Part shown: piece by piece, positions 18,934 to 28,214 of the stretch
Layout of the letters: the number at the start of each line of letters is the position of its first letter
How positions within the stretch are numbered: position 1 is the first letter of the stretch
From: Anaerolineaceae bacterium
GTDB taxonomy: Bacteria > Chloroflexota > Anaerolineae > Anaerolineales > Anaerolineaceae
Assembly (NCBI GenBank): GCA_029975475.1
Contig: JARKPB010000008.1
Location: forward strand, 558,001-622,000
Length of the DNA stretch: 64,000 nucleotides
Direction of reading: 5' to 3'
Made by a program: the position numbers and the translations under genes
Notes under the pieces: model-generated
The model's database searches: none
Told to the model about the DNA's origin: nothing
Seen by the model: the letters and a program-made list of their open reading frames with translations, nothing else

Positions 18934-20100
18934 TTATTCACAGTACTTCTTGATCGCGGAATCAATTTCCGCTTCTTCGTCCGCGGGGCGATGATGAGCA
19001 GAATCACCCCGTCTCAATCTCAGAGCCAGCGGAGCGACTGTGAGCAGGTCAGTGAGTTCGGGTATTTCCCTTCCGGCAGCCGCTGCGTAGGCTCTTGTGG
19101 CTTCAAAAAGGGCAATTTCTGCCCGCAAAGATTTAATTCCTAACTCTTTGATTATCTCTGATCCGATCTTGTAGATTCGGTCGCCAGTTTTCACACCGGG
19201 GAGCGCTTTTCTAGCGGCAATGATTTCCTGTCTGGCGGCTTCGGTTTCTACCTCATACCGGGAAACAAATTGATGGGGATTTCGGCGGTAATCCGCCGCC
19301 AGTTCATAGGCCAAAAGCCGGGTTCGGGATTCTTCCAGCGGGTGGGCAAATACCCTGAGGCCAAAACGGTCCATGATCGGTGGACGGAGACTGCCTTCAT
19401 CCGGGTTCATAGATCCAACCAGGATAAATCGAGACCAGTATGTCGCGGATATTGCGCCGTGCCGGATGGTGTAAGTTCCCTGCGCTGCGGCATCTAAAAT
19501 CGCGTCCGTCACCTGGGCAGGCAAAAGGTTGATTTCATCAACATAGAGCAGGTTTTGATCAGCCAGCGATAGAATCCCGCGTTTTATCCTTGTGCGGTCG
19601 TGAACCAGCGCGCGCTCATCCAGGCTTCCAATCACATCCTCGATGGTAGAGGTTAAAGGCAATTCAACGATGCGCATCGGTTCAACAATTTTGGAAAGAT
19701 TACCCTCTGCATATTTACGGGCGCAGTCCGGGCAGACTGCGTCAATCCCGCCAATTTCCACATCTTCCGGCAAACACCCGTAGTAACAGCTGCTTCTTTC
19801 AACCATTGGCAGCAGCGTGCTTAATCCCCGCGCAGCGGTTGTTTTCCCGGTTCCACGAGGTCCGATCAGCAGGGCTCCGCCGATAGCCGGGTTAATCACG
19901 GACAGCAGCAGGGCGAGTTTTAACTCCTCCAGCCCAACCATCGCGAGCAGCGGAAAAGGGCGAATATCCGCCAGACCTGAAGCGCCGCTGCTGGCCGCTG
20001 GCTGATCGTTTTTTCCGGTGACCAGGTTAATTAAGTCTTTTAGCGACCGAATGTTCGGCGGGATCGGCGTTTCATCTTGTGGAAAAGGCGTGTCTTCCAT
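18934..20100 (-). CDS. Magnesium-chelatase ChlI-type AAA+ ATPase
   Basis: 388 aa. Walker A GPRGTGKTTAARGLS, Walker B LLYVDEINLL and the insert GSLDERALVHDRTRIKRGILSLADQNLL are typical of ChlI/BchI. A four-Cys knuckle (CYYGC...CPDC) lies about residues 106-126, as in many ChlI proteins. In photosynthetic cells ChlI drives Mg insertion, but ChlI-like ATPases with VWA partners occur in many non-phototrophs. No chlD or chlH is in the window, so chlorophyll synthesis is not implied. Twelve bases separate it from the UroD-family gene. Confidence 0.85.
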   Translation of the reverse strand: MEDTPFPQDETPIPPNIRSLKDLINLVTGKNDQPAASSGASGLADIRPFPLLAMVGLEELKLALLLSVINPAIGGALLIGPRGTGKTTAARGLSTLLPMVERSSCYYGCLPEDVEIGGIDAVCPDCARKYAEGNLSKIVEPMRIVELPLTSTIEDVIGSLDERALVHDRTRIKRGILSLADQNLLYVDEINLLPAQVTDAILDAAAQGTYTIRHGAISATYWSRFILVGSMNPDEGSLRPPIMDRFGLRVFAHPLEESRTRLLAYELAADYRRNPHQFVSRYEVETEAARQEIIAARKALPGVKTGDRIYKIGSEIIKELGIKSLRAEIALFEATRAYAAAAGREIPELTDLLTVAPLALRLRRGDSAHHRPADEEAEIDSAIKKYCE

Positions 20101-20108
20101 CAGGTTGC

Positions 20109-20576
20109 CTACCGGCCGGTATGAACTTCAATATCTCGATATGTCCAGTAGCGGTTGGCGAAAAAATTCCACAGCATGACCAGCCCGATTAAGATTGCCA
20201 GGGCTAGATTCGCGGCAAGCGTGTGGTTGTCAACAGGCAAGGCGATCTGATTGCGGTTGAAGAAATCTTCTAATAATCTTTCTATTGAAGTGATGGTCAA
20301 GGCGCGGATACCAATTCCGATCAAGGAGACAACCGCGAACTGAATCAACTGCGGCCCCGCTTTTTTATTCCTGGATTCCGGGTAAGTCCATAAACGATTC
20401 CAGATAAAGTTATTTAACACCGCTGCGATAAACGAAATCACCGACGAGGGCAGGGTCGGTAATCCGACCAGGGCTTTCAGCAGGTTGAACACGCCAAAGT
20501 CAACCACCGCGCCGAATGCGCCGACAATGGCAAATTTATAAAAACGGTGGCGTTCTTTTCGACTGGTCAGAATCAT
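20109..20576 (-). CDS. GtrA family membrane protein
   Basis: 155 aa with four hydrophobic segments. [22 protein letters not shown] and the end [15 protein letters not shown] are GtrA signatures. GtrA proteins move or assist polyprenyl-linked sugars across the membrane for envelope glycosylation. The start overlaps the stop of the sugar-nucleotide SDR gene by four bases, so the two are coupled. Confidence 0.88.
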   Translation of the reverse strand: MILTSRKERHRFYKFAIVGAFGAVVDFGVFNLLKALVGLPTLPSSVISFIAAVLNNFIWNRLWTYPESRNKKAGPQLIQFAVVSLIGIGIRALTITSIERLLEDFFNRNQIALPVDNHTLAANLALAILIGLVMLWNFFANRYWTYRDIEVHTGR

Positions 20577-21532
20577 GCAAGTCCCAGTTTTTCTGCAAAG
20601 TACGGAATGGTCTGTTTTATCCCATCTTCCAGGCTGGTTTTAGGGCTCCATCCCAGGATTGCTTTTGCGCGGGAAATATCAGGTTGTCTGCGCTGAGGAT
20701 CGTCGCCCAGGCGCAATTCGTCGCGGTGAATGATGGAATGCGGATTGCCGGTGAGGCGGTTGATCGTCTCGGCGAATTCTAGAATCGAAATTTCCTTATC
20801 ATTGCCCACATTCACCGGCATGGTTTCGTCGGATAAGAAGAGCCGGTAAATGCCTTCAATGAGGTCGTCTACAAAGCAAAAACTTCTGGTCTGCAGTCCG
20901 TCCCCATAGATGGTCAAAGGTTCTTTCCGCAAAGCCTGCTGAATAAAATTAGGCACCACGCGGCCGTCATCCAGGCGCATCCTAGAGCCGTAAGTGTTAA
21001 AAATACGGACAATTCGTGTATCAATTTTGTGATAACGATGATACGCCATTGTAAGCGCTTCCGCGTACCGCTTGGCTTCGTCATAAACAGAGCGCGGTCC
21101 AATTGGGTCACAATGACCCCAATAGGTTTCTTTTTGCGGGTGTTCCAGCGGATCGCCGTATATCTCGCTGGTCGACGCGAGTAAGTAACGCGCACCGTGC
21201 GCCCGGGCGACACCCAGCGTGTTATGGGTTCCTAAAGCCCCGGCTTTCATCGTTTGAATCGGGAGATTGGGGTACCCGTAAGGAGAACCCGGGTTGGGGC
21301 TGGCGGGTGAGGCAAAGTGCATCACTCCGTCAACTTTGCCAGGGACAAAAATAAAGTTCGCCACATCATGGCGAATAAATGAAAAGTGTTCGTTATTCGC
21401 CAGATGGGCTAAATTTTCAGGGCTGCCAGTGACAAAGTTATCCATCCCGATTACTTCATGCCCTTCATTCAGCAATCGTTCGCATAAATGCGAGCCAAGG
21501 AAGCCCGCCGCTCCAGTAACGAGAATTCTCAT
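20573..21532 (-). CDS. NAD-dependent epimerase/dehydratase, UDP-glucuronate decarboxylase-like
   Basis: 319 aa extended [24 protein letters not shown] is the NAD-binding GxxGxxG start; [14 protein letters not shown] and [11 protein letters not shown] hold the catalytic Ser and the YxxxK pair. [29 protein letters not shown] is the block shared with UDP-xylose synthases. It would supply a nucleotide sugar, fitting the GtrA gene and the glycosyltransferases. GGGAG precedes the ATG at 21532. The exact sugar is uncertain. Confidence 0.85.
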   Translation of the reverse strand: MRILVTGAAGFLGSHLCERLLNEGHEVIGMDNFVTGSPENLAHLANNEHFSFIRHDVANFIFVPGKVDGVMHFASPASPNPGSPYGYPNLPIQTMKAGALGTHNTLGVARAHGARYLLASTSEIYGDPLEHPQKETYWGHCDPIGPRSVYDEAKRYAEALTMAYHRYHKIDTRIVRIFNTYGSRMRLDDGRVVPNFIQQALRKEPLTIYGDGLQTRSFCFVDDLIEGIYRLFLSDETMPVNVGNDKEISILEFAETINRLTGNPHSIIHRDELRLGDDPQRRQPDISRAKAILGWSPKTSLEDGIKQTIPYFAEKLGLA

Positions 21533-21545
21533 AGGTTCTCCCAGT

Positions 21546-23102
21546 TTATTTCCAGTCAATCCGGCTGATCGATCCATCCGCAGTGACCTGGATTGTTTTC
21601 GAAGTATCCGTATCCACGAGGATGAGGTTGCCCTGATGTAAGAGGGCCACCCAGTGGTTATTGTTAGAACTTGCAGGCGGGCCCCAGACCACCCGCTGGG
21701 GCTCTATGCCGCTGCCTTCGTTCGGAAATAGACGCCGGCGGTTGGACCCATCCCGATCCATGATCCATACCTGGTACAGGCTGCTGTCGCTTTGATCTGG
21801 CGCCGCTGCCTGTAAGTAAAGGATGGTGTTTTTTCCCTGGTTGTTTTTTGCGGAAATTGAGGGATAGGCAAACATGCCCGTCTGCTCCGCCAGTTTAATG
21901 GAAATGTTTTCCTGAACTAACAGGGTGTTTAAGTCAAAACGCGCCTGATTGGAATCCGGATCGGATTGATGATTCACATAGAGTAAAAAATCGGATGAGG
22001 CGCCCCATGAAACCGGCGAAATCCAGGCCCACTGCGCTTTTGTGTCGTAAGGTATGATGTTGATGACCGGTATTAGCTCTCCGGTTTCCAGGTCAACTAT
22101 ACCTACCGCGTCGGGCCTTGAGAACCAAAGATTTTGACCGTCCGGAGACCATGAAAATTCCGTACCCCACCAGCCATAAATTCCACCAGAATTGGTCTCG
22201 ACGATATTTTTTGGGTCAAGCGGGGCACCCACATCTGTTAGCGGAAGTATGTAAAGATCATTGTTTGCCTGCCAGCCAGGCGCTGTTTCTCTGGGTTCGA
22301 CTGTGGAGAAAGAAATGCGCAATGACCGCCCTGGGATCCAGGCGGCGTGATGAATGACATTTCTAACCTTGAGGTTAATCGGCTGCGGATTATCGGATTC
22401 AACGTTGACAACATACAGGCTGTTGATCCCTTCCGCGGGATCCAATTTACGCGAGAAAAGCAGAAAACGGCCGTCAAAGCTAAGTTCAAAGACCCTGCCG
22501 TCCAGATCGCCCGTCATTACCACCGGCTTACGATTGCCAGTCGAAGTTTCCATAATCCAGGCGTTTCCGGCTGTCAGGTATGCGATTTTTCCGTCGATTG
22601 GTGTCGAAGTGAATGGGTTCTGGATACCAATCATGGTGATTTCGGGGACGGGTTTTGTAATGACCTCGCTTTTATACAGCGTTTTTGAAACCTCTAAACC
22701 GTCTTCAAACACCTTCCGATAGGTAATTTGCTCCAGGCCGTTGGTTCCAGGCTGGATTAATAACTGAATGGATTCGGGTAGAGATTCGTTGCGCACCGTC
22801 TGAATTTCAAACGGGATAATATTCTCTTCGACTTCAAATTGCTCGGTAACCCGTATGACTTTAATCACGGTGTCTTCAATCATGGTGGTAAAACTGGGCG
22901 GTTCCACCCGATCAAGAGGATTCATAGTCACATTGGCGATTTTTAAAGCGGTTTGAATTGATGTTTGAGGCGCAACCTTAACCGTAATTTCTTGACCGTC
23001 GACCCTGATGGTGGCTGAAATTTCTTGAGCGGGCGCAGCGAGGACTGAACAGCCGCTAAGGAAAATAAGGCTCAACAGGATAAGAATCCAGGGTATTTTC
23101 AT
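21546..23102 (-). CDS. Lipoprotein with DUF348, G5 and TolB-like propeller domains
   Basis: About 518 aa. The signal peptide [14 protein letters not shown] ends in a lipobox, so it is a secreted lipid-anchored protein. Residues about 30-80 ([26 protein letters not shown]) match DUF348, and the next ~80 residues match a G5 domain ([16 protein letters not shown]...[15 protein letters not shown]...KPVPEI). Repeats such as [16 protein letters not shown] and [10 protein letters not shown]-like strands form a TolB/WD40-type propeller. G5 domains often bind sugars or peptidoglycan, so a cell-surface role is likely. Confidence 0.72.
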   Translation of the reverse strand: MKIPWILILLSLIFLSGCSVLAAPAQEISATIRVDGQEITVKVAPQTSIQTALKIANVTMNPLDRVEPPSFTTMIEDTVIKVIRVTEQFEVEENIIPFEIQTVRNESLPESIQLLIQPGTNGLEQITYRKVFEDGLEVSKTLYKSEVITKPVPEITMIGIQNPFTSTPIDGKIAYLTAGNAWIMETSTGNRKPVVMTGDLDGRVFELSFDGRFLLFSRKLDPAEGINSLYVVNVESDNPQPINLKVRNVIHHAAWIPGRSLRISFSTVEPRETAPGWQANNDLYILPLTDVGAPLDPKNIVETNSGGIYGWWGTEFSWSPDGQNLWFSRPDAVGIVDLETGELIPVINIIPYDTKAQWAWISPVSWGASSDFLLYVNHQSDPDSNQARFDLNTLLVQENISIKLAEQTGMFAYPSISAKNNQGKNTILYLQAAAPDQSDSSLYQVWIMDRDGSNRRRLFPNEGSGIEPQRVVWGPPASSNNNHWVALLHQGNLILVDTDTSKTIQVTADGSISRIDWK

Positions 23103-23186
23103 GCCGAAAAAACGTCGCATTGTTTCTGGCTTTTAAGGATAAGGTATAATTCAGCACATCCTTAGAAAGAGCGTGATAATTATAGC

Positions 23187-23765
23187 ATGACTGACTCAGC
23201 GCAGCCCCAAATGATGCCTGAACTACGCGCCAGATTAGAGGCGTTGCTTTTTGTCGCTCCCGGGGCGGTGACCAGCGCGCAGCTGGCTCAAGCGCTCGAT
23301 CTTTCGCCGCAAGAAATTGATGCGGCATTAAATTCATTGCAGCAGGAATACGAGCGTGCATCGCGGGGTTTGCGGCTGCAATTTCACAATGGCCGCGTAC
23401 AGCTGACTTCAGCCCCGGAAATGGCGGCCTTTGTGGAAAAATTTCTTGGATTGGAAACCATGGCGCATCTTTCTCGGGCTGCTTTAGAAGCGCTGACCAT
23501 TGTGGCTTACCGGCAGCCGATCACCAGACCGGCTGTTGATGCGATTCGCGGTGTTAATAGCGACGGCGTGTTAAAATCTCTGTTAAGCCGCGGTTTAATC
23601 CAGGAGGTAGGTCGGGCTGAAGGCCCAGGCCGGCCCATCTTGTACGGCACAACCGCGGAATTTTTGCAGCATTTTGGGTTGCCATCCATTGATGCGCTCC
23701 CGCCGTATGAACTTCCGTCCGAAGAACTTGATAAGCAGCCAAACAATGGTTTATTGAAAGATTAA
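23187..23765 (+). CDS. scpB: Segregation and condensation protein B
   Basis: 192 aa. ScpB is the winged-helix kleisin-interacting subunit of the SMC condensin complex. LEALLFVAPGAVTSAQLAQALDL and LEALTIVAYRQPITRPAVDAIRGVNSDGVLKSLLSRGLI are the family signatures. A TATAAT-like box lies about 40 bases upstream of the start. rluB follows after four bases, a very common scpB-rluB order. scpA is not in the window. Confidence 0.95.
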   Translation: MTDSAQPQMMPELRARLEALLFVAPGAVTSAQLAQALDLSPQEIDAALNSLQQEYERASRGLRLQFHNGRVQLTSAPEMAAFVEKFLGLETMAHLSRAALEALTIVAYRQPITRPAVDAIRGVNSDGVLKSLLSRGLIQEVGRAEGPGRPILYGTTAEFLQHFGLPSIDALPPYELPSEELDKQPNNGLLKD

Positions 23766-23769
23766 CCCT

Positions 23770-24552
23770 ATGGAAGAACGCGTTCAAAAAATTCTGGCAA
23801 GGGCGGGTTATGGTTCACGCCGGTCATGCGAGGAGCTGATTACTGCCGGCCGGGTCACTGTCAACGGGAAAATCGCCGAACTGGGAACAAAAGCAGATCC
23901 CGCTTCTGACAAAATCATGGTGGATTTGCACCCGATCCCCGGTCAGGAAAAACTGGTCTATATTGCCTTGCATAAACCCCGCGGCGTTTTATCTGCAGTG
24001 ATTGGTCAGGGCGACCGTCCAACCGTGAGGGATTTGGTGAACGTCCGCGAATCGATTTATCCGGTCGGGCGATTGGACCTGGACTCGGAGGGATTAATAT
24101 TACTTACCAATGACGGCGACCTGGCCAATAAGATCACGCATCCAAGGTTCGGTCACGAGAAAGAATACCGTGTGCTGGTCGGGAAAAAACCGGATGAGGC
24201 TCAGCTGGCCGCCTGGCGCAGAGGGGTCGTGCTGGAGGATGGAACGCGGACGCAGCCCGCGGATGTGACTGTGGATACCATCGCTGGACGGGGAGCATGG
24301 TTGAAAGTCATTATGAGAGAGGGCCGAAAACGTCAAATCCGTGAAACTGGAAAAATTCTGGGAATTCCTGTATTGCGGATTGTTCGAATACGGATTGGCG
24401 AAATTCGTTTGGGGCAGTTGAAAACGGGCGAATGGCGGTATTTGAGCGACCTTGAGGTGAAAAAGCTGAAACAAACTCGCGGATCTGAACGCCGCCCGAA
24501 GCCGATTAAAAAATCGGGCGTTCCCAGAACGCCCGAAATTAAAAAAACGTGA
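23770..24552 (+). CDS. rluB: Pseudouridine synthase RluB/RsuA family
   Basis: 260 aa. An N-terminal S4 RNA-binding domain (VQKILARAGYGSRRSCEELITAGRVTVNGK) precedes the catalytic domain with YPVGRLDLDSEGLILLTNDGDL, which contains the catalytic Asp. MREGRKRQIRE closes the fold. It makes pseudouridine in 23S rRNA (position 2605 for RluB). The basic C-terminal tail encodes the terminator hairpin of the convergent gene. Confidence 0.92.
   Translation: MEERVQKILARAGYGSRRSCEELITAGRVTVNGKIAELGTKADPASDKIMVDLHPIPGQEKLVYIALHKPRGVLSAVIGQGDRPTVRDLVNVRESIYPVGRLDLDSEGLILLTNDGDLANKITHPRFGHEKEYRVLVGKKPDEAQLAAWRRGVVLEDGTRTQPADVTVDTIAGRGAWLKVIMREGRKRQIRETGKILGIPVLRIVRIRIGEIRLGQLKTGEWRYLSDLEVKKLKQTRGSERRPKPIKKSGVPRTPEIKKT
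24508..24536 (-). terminator. Terminator of the convergent membrane-protein gene
   Basis: TCGGGCGTTC/GAACGCCCGA is a 10-bp stem with a three-base loop. Read on the minus strand it is followed by TTTTTT, so it serves the gene ending at 24553 and lies inside the rluB 3' end. Confidence 0.75.
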
Positions 24553-25242
24553 TTATTTATAGAGGGCTAAAAACAGCCGTACAGCTTCAGGATCAGCTGT
24601 GATATCTTTCTGTAACTTGCGAACGGCTTCCTTAATTTTTGAAATTGGAACGGTTGGGTAAGGGGCGTCAGCTGCATCCACAGTGGCTTTTGGGTTGGTG
24701 AAGGCGAGGATCGCCGTTATCGGCAGTTCAGGCAGCCCATTTTTTGCCAGTAATTTTTTTAAGTCATCAATTTCTCCCCGCACTTCCAGATCCACCCGTC
24801 CCAGCCTTTCCTCTCCAAAAATTTTCCAGTAGGCGCTGCCGCCTTTCTGTTTCCAGCGGCCCTTGACGCTGTCGTAGGTAATCTTTCCGCCCTGTTGATA
24901 GGGAAGCAGGGCGATCAAACCGCTTGGGCCAACCAGCAGATGAGGAATGTTCGCAACGTAATGCATCAGGGTGTATTTGTCGCCGATCCCTTTGAGCGAA
25001 GCGGTAAGGATTTCATCCGGACGCGGGGATTTCCCCCAGCGGTTGCCAAAATAGACGCCAATCTGTGAGAGGATGATGCCCAGGATCAGGGCAATTAAAA
25101 CAGTTCCAAACTGCTGGCCGCTGTTGATATCCTGGATGGATATGATAAAACCTCCGACCATTATCCCCAACCCGGCAAGCGAAGTGAGCATACCGATGGT
25201 GCGGTTGCGTTTGATTAGTTTATCGTTGGATAGTACTTTCAT
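24553..25242 (-). CDS. Membrane protein with two N-terminal helices and a NERD-like domain
   Basis: 229 aa. Two hydrophobic segments lie about residues 15-35 and 45-65 (TSLAGLGIMVGGFIISI; TVLIALILGIILSQIGVYFG). The soluble part has ADIPHLLVGPSG-type layout (NIPHLLVGPSGLIALLPYQQGGKITYD), loosely like the NERD nuclease-related domain, but no catalytic residues can be assigned. It ends four bases before the plsX start on the same strand, so it may share that transcript. Function unknown. Confidence 0.6.
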   Translation of the reverse strand: MKVLSNDKLIKRNRTIGMLTSLAGLGIMVGGFIISIQDINSGQQFGTVLIALILGIILSQIGVYFGNRWGKSPRPDEILTASLKGIGDKYTLMHYVANIPHLLVGPSGLIALLPYQQGGKITYDSVKGRWKQKGGSAYWKIFGEERLGRVDLEVRGEIDDLKKLLAKNGLPELPITAILAFTNPKATVDAADAPYPTVPISKIKEAVRKLQKDITADPEAVRLFLALYK

Positions 25243-25246
25243 AAGG

Positions 25247-26260
25247 TTACCGCTGATAGGTCAGGTTGCTGAGTTTTTCCTGTATGCTCAATTTCATTGC
25301 GTCGAGCAAATTGGCATCCACAGCGCGTTTTGCCAGGCGCAGAGCTGAGATCAGCGCGCGGTGATCCGACCGGCCGTGGCCAATAAACACATATCCATCC
25401 ACACCAAGCAGCATCGCAGCTCCGACTTCAGCCGGGTCCATCAACCGCCGCAGTTTATTAAAGGCCGGTTTCGCCAGCAACCCGCCAAGGCTGGTGATCA
25501 AAGATGCCTTGATCTCATTCCGAATATTCGTCAAAATAAATTTGCCGACCGCTTCGGAGGTTTTGATGAAGACATTGCCGCTGAAGCCGTCCGCAACGAC
25601 CACGTCAACTTCGCCGGCAAAAATTTCCTTCGGTTCAACATTCCCGTAAAAATTCAAGCTGCTGGCTTTCAGCAAGGGGTAGGCGTCTTTGACCAGCTGA
25701 TTGCCCTTGCCGGGCTCTTCCCCGTTTGCCAGCAACGCGACTTTTGGATTTGGAATCCCAAGCACTTTTTCAGCGTACACGCTGCCCATTACCGCGAATT
25801 CCAGCAAAAATTCTGGACGGCAGTCAGCGTTCGCGCCGGTGTCCATAAAAACACAGCGCCCTTTCTGGGTGGGAATTGTGGTGGTTAAAGCCGGGCGCGA
25901 GATGTTCTGCAGCCGGCGCAGGGTCGTTACAGCGGTAAAATAGGCGCCCCCGGTATTTCCGGCGGTTACAAATGCTTTTGCCTCGCCCGATTTTACCAGT
26001 CCCATACCGACTGCCATTGAAGTATCAGGTTTCTTTTTCGCGCTGTCCACCGGCTTGTCGGTCATTTCCAGGACTTCGGCTGCGTGGATGATGCGGACCG
26101 GAGCGTGATTTTTATTGAGCTCAGCCAGGCGGCTGGCTAAAAGCGCTTCGTTCCCGACCAGAAGGATTTCTTCGTTTAATTCCGCGGCGGCGGCGATGCT
26201 GGCGAGCAGTTCAGGTTCCGGGTAGGTATCGCTTCCCATTGCATCAAGTACCAGGGGCAT
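25247..26260 (-). CDS. plsX: Phosphate acyltransferase PlsX
   Basis: 337 aa. PlsX makes acyl-phosphate from acyl-ACP for glycerolipid synthesis. MPLVLDAMGSDTYPEPELLASIAAA, VEVVADGFSGNVFIKTSEA-type (DVVVADGFSGNVFIKTSEAVGKF) and GVDGYVFIGHGRSDHRAL are all PlsX signatures. The usual plsX-fabD or rpmF-plsX neighbours are absent. The gene is divergent from the tRNA-Leu gene. Confidence 0.95.
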   Translation of the reverse strand: MPLVLDAMGSDTYPEPELLASIAAAAELNEEILLVGNEALLASRLAELNKNHAPVRIIHAAEVLEMTDKPVDSAKKKPDTSMAVGMGLVKSGEAKAFVTAGNTGGAYFTAVTTLRRLQNISRPALTTTIPTQKGRCVFMDTGANADCRPEFLLEFAVMGSVYAEKVLGIPNPKVALLANGEEPGKGNQLVKDAYPLLKASSLNFYGNVEPKEIFAGEVDVVVADGFSGNVFIKTSEAVGKFILTNIRNEIKASLITSLGGLLAKPAFNKLRRLMDPAEVGAAMLLGVDGYVFIGHGRSDHRALISALRLAKRAVDANLLDAMKLSIQEKLSNLTYQR

Positions 26261-26305
26261 AGTATCACCTCATCTTCGTCAGGCTCTCTGCGGCTTGCCA
26301 ATCGC

Positions 26306-26333
26306 TTGACATCCCAACAGAGGCGGTTATAAT
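26306..26333 (+). promoter_or_regulatory. Sigma-70 type promoter of tRNA-Leu
   Basis: TTGACA (26306-26311), a 16-base spacer and TATAAT (26328-26333). The predicted start is about 26340, five bases before the tRNA. Confidence 0.85.
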
Positions 26334-26344
26334 ATCGAAGCTTT

Positions 26345-26426
26345 GCGCTGGTGCTGGAATTGGCAGACAGGCATGGTTGAGGGCCATGTGCCGAAAGGCG
26401 TGTGGGTTCAACTCCCACCCAGCGCA
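26345..26426 (+). tRNA. tRNA-Leu (anticodon GAG)
   Basis: Acceptor stem GCGCTGG pairs with CCAGCGC at 26419-26425. The D-arm region is GGAATTGGCAGACAGGC, the anticodon loop is TTGAGGG with GAG, a long class II variable arm follows, and the T-arm is GTGGG-TTCAACT-CCCAC. The 3' CCA is not encoded. A strong promoter lies upstream and a terminator follows within 10 bases. Confidence 0.95.
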
Positions 26427-26432
26427 CTGATT

Positions 26433-26458
26433 AACCGCTGAAAAGCGGTTTTTTTTTA
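26433..26458 (+). terminator. Terminator of tRNA-Leu
   Basis: AACCGCT/AGCGGTT stem with a GAAA loop, followed by a run of T's. Confidence 0.85.
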
Positions 26459-27418
26459 TACCTTACGATCCACCATCTTTCCAACTATTTCTGTCAGGTA
26501 AAGGATCTCCTCTGTCTGGGGAAGGTAGGATAGTTTCTTGAGGCCTTCCACAAGGTGGGCACGCGCTTCGTCTCTGGCTTTTTCGATCGCGTCTGATGTT
26601 TTGATCCGGTTGATAAAACTTTCAACCTCATTTTGCGAGTCAAAACATTCGCCGGCGGATAATTTCTGTGAAAGTGGGTGGTTCGGGTTGTTTTCAATAA
26701 ACGCGATCACGGGCAGGGTGACGATTCCCTGGCGAAGATCAGAACCGGTTGGTTTTCCGAGTGTTTCGGGGGCTTCCGTAAAATCCAGAATGTCATCAAT
26801 AATCTGAAAGGCGACACCCACCTGATAACCAAAAGCTGCAGCAGGATTAATCATCTGGTCTCCGCAATTTGCGACCATTGCAGCAGTGGCAGCGCAGGTT
26901 TCAAATAAGGAAGCCGTCTTCGCATAGATGCGTTTGAAGTATTCTTCCCGGTTCGGCAGACAGCGGTTGGTGAAAAGTTGCGAGATTTCGCCGTTGACGA
27001 TCGTTTGCAAGGTTCGGGAAAACATGCTCATCGCTGCCAGAGACCCCGTATCTGCAGCCAGTTTGGCGGCGCAGGCAAATAAAAAGTCACCCGTTAAGAC
27101 GGTGGCCGCCGGGGACCACTTTGAATTCAGGGTTGGGGTTCCGCGTCTGAGGAGCGCGCCGTCGATCAAATCGTCATGGACCAGGGTTGCCGTGTGAAGC
27201 AGCTCAATCGCCGCGCCAAGAGTGATCAGTTTTTGCTGCGGCGCGCCAAGCGCCCTGCCAATTAAAACAGTGATCGTTGGCCGGATGCGTTTTCCACCCG
27301 CGCTTAGCAGCAGATCAAGAGCTGAAGCCAGATCTGGATGCTGGCCGGATGCCTGGGCGCGCATCAGACTTTCAATTTCATATAATTCCTCTTGGATGAG
27401 AGGCGTTTGTGCAGTCAT
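26456..27418 (-). CDS. Polyprenyl (E)-diphosphate synthase
   Basis: About 320 aa trans-isoprenyl diphosphate synthase. The first Asp-rich motif is VHDDLIDGALLRRG and the second is QIIDDILDFTEAPETLGKPTGSDLRQG. It elongates isoprenoid diphosphates for quinone side chains or polyprenyl carriers. The order with tatD upstream is tight: the tatD stop at 27424 lies six bases before the ATG 27418. An in-frame ATG-less extension to 27427 is possible. The product chain length cannot be told. Confidence 0.9.
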   Translation of the reverse strand: MTAQTPLIQEELYEIESLMRAQASGQHPDLASALDLLLSAGGKRIRPTITVLIGRALGAPQQKLITLGAAIELLHTATLVHDDLIDGALLRRGTPTLNSKWSPAATVLTGDFLFACAAKLAADTGSLAAMSMFSRTLQTIVNGEISQLFTNRCLPNREEYFKRIYAKTASLFETCAATAAMVANCGDQMINPAAAFGYQVGVAFQIIDDILDFTEAPETLGKPTGSDLRQGIVTLPVIAFIENNPNHPLSQKLSAGECFDSQNEVESFINRIKTSDAIEKARDEARAHLVEGLKKLSYLPQTEEILYLTEIVGKMVDRKV

Positions 27419-27423
27419 GTGGT

Positions 27424-28209
27424 TCAATTTTCAGGGTCCCAGTGAAACAAACGATCCGCATTCAGCGACGTGATTTGTTTGACGTCCTGCTCGCTAATGT
27501 TAAGTATATTCGAAACCTGCGCGATGACATAGTTGAGATAATAAGGTTCGTTGCGTAAACCGCGTTTGGGCACCGGTGATAGATACGGCGCGTCTGTCTC
27601 TAAGAGCGTCATCCCAGCGCCAGCGGCTTGCAGGGCGGCAGCCGTACGAGCATTGTTTTTGTAGGTAATTGGGCCGCCGATTCCGATCATCATCCCGAGC
27701 TGTTTTACTGTCGCGATTTGCTGCGGACCTTCGGAGAAGGCGTGAAACACTCCGTTTAACCGGCGGCTGCCCAGTGAATTCCAGTCCTCAATTTCTTTCA
27801 CCAGATCTGAAAATGCCTGACGGCAGTGCAGCACCACAGGTTTTGAAAATTCAGCCGCAAGGTTGAACTGATGATGCAAAGCCTTTCGCTGATCTTCAGG
27901 CTGAACATAGTTTCGATAATAATCCAGCCCGATTTCACCCACGGCGACAACCTTGGGGTGCCCGAGGAGCTGCTTTAACTCACTGGTACTGTTTTTGTTC
28001 CAGGAATTGACTGAATTTGGGTGAATCCCGGCAGCTGCGAAAACGATATCAAATTTCTCCGCGAGCTGCACGGCAAGAATGCTGGTTTTGATGTCAATTC
28101 CCGGAACCAGAATACGGTATATCCCGTGATCACGGGCTCGCTGAATGACTTCTGCCAGGTCTTGCTGGAATTCTTCCAGGTTGAGGTGGCAATGGGTATC
28201 ACAATACAC
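27424..28209 (-). CDS. tatD: TatD-family metal-dependent deoxyribonuclease
   Basis: 261 aa TIM-barrel amidohydrolase. The N-terminus YCDTHCHLN holds the HxH metal site; VAVGEIGLDYYRN, VVLHCRQA and LLETDAPYLSPVPKRG complete the metal ligands. It acts as a 3'-5' DNase. GTG 28209 is chosen because VYCDTHCHL is the normal family start and it lies just after the stop of the upstream phosphomutase gene (28215). Confidence 0.92.
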   Translation of the reverse strand: MYCDTHCHLNLEEFQQDLAEVIQRARDHGIYRILVPGIDIKTSILAVQLAEKFDIVFAAAGIHPNSVNSWNKNSTSELKQLLGHPKVVAVGEIGLDYYRNYVQPEDQRKALHHQFNLAAEFSKPVVLHCRQAFSDLVKEIEDWNSLGSRRLNGVFHAFSEGPQQIATVKQLGMMIGIGGPITYKNNARTAAALQAAGAGMTLLETDAPYLSPVPKRGLRNEPYYLNYVIAQVSNILNISEQDVKQITSLNADRLFHWDPEN

Positions 28210-28214
28210 AGGGC

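Noticed and set aside
17927-20100. Chlorophyll or haem synthesis cluster from the UroD-family and ChlI-like genes
   Set aside because: No ChlD, ChlH or other tetrapyrrole gene is present, and the UroD-type protein is nearer to the methyltransferase-like branch.
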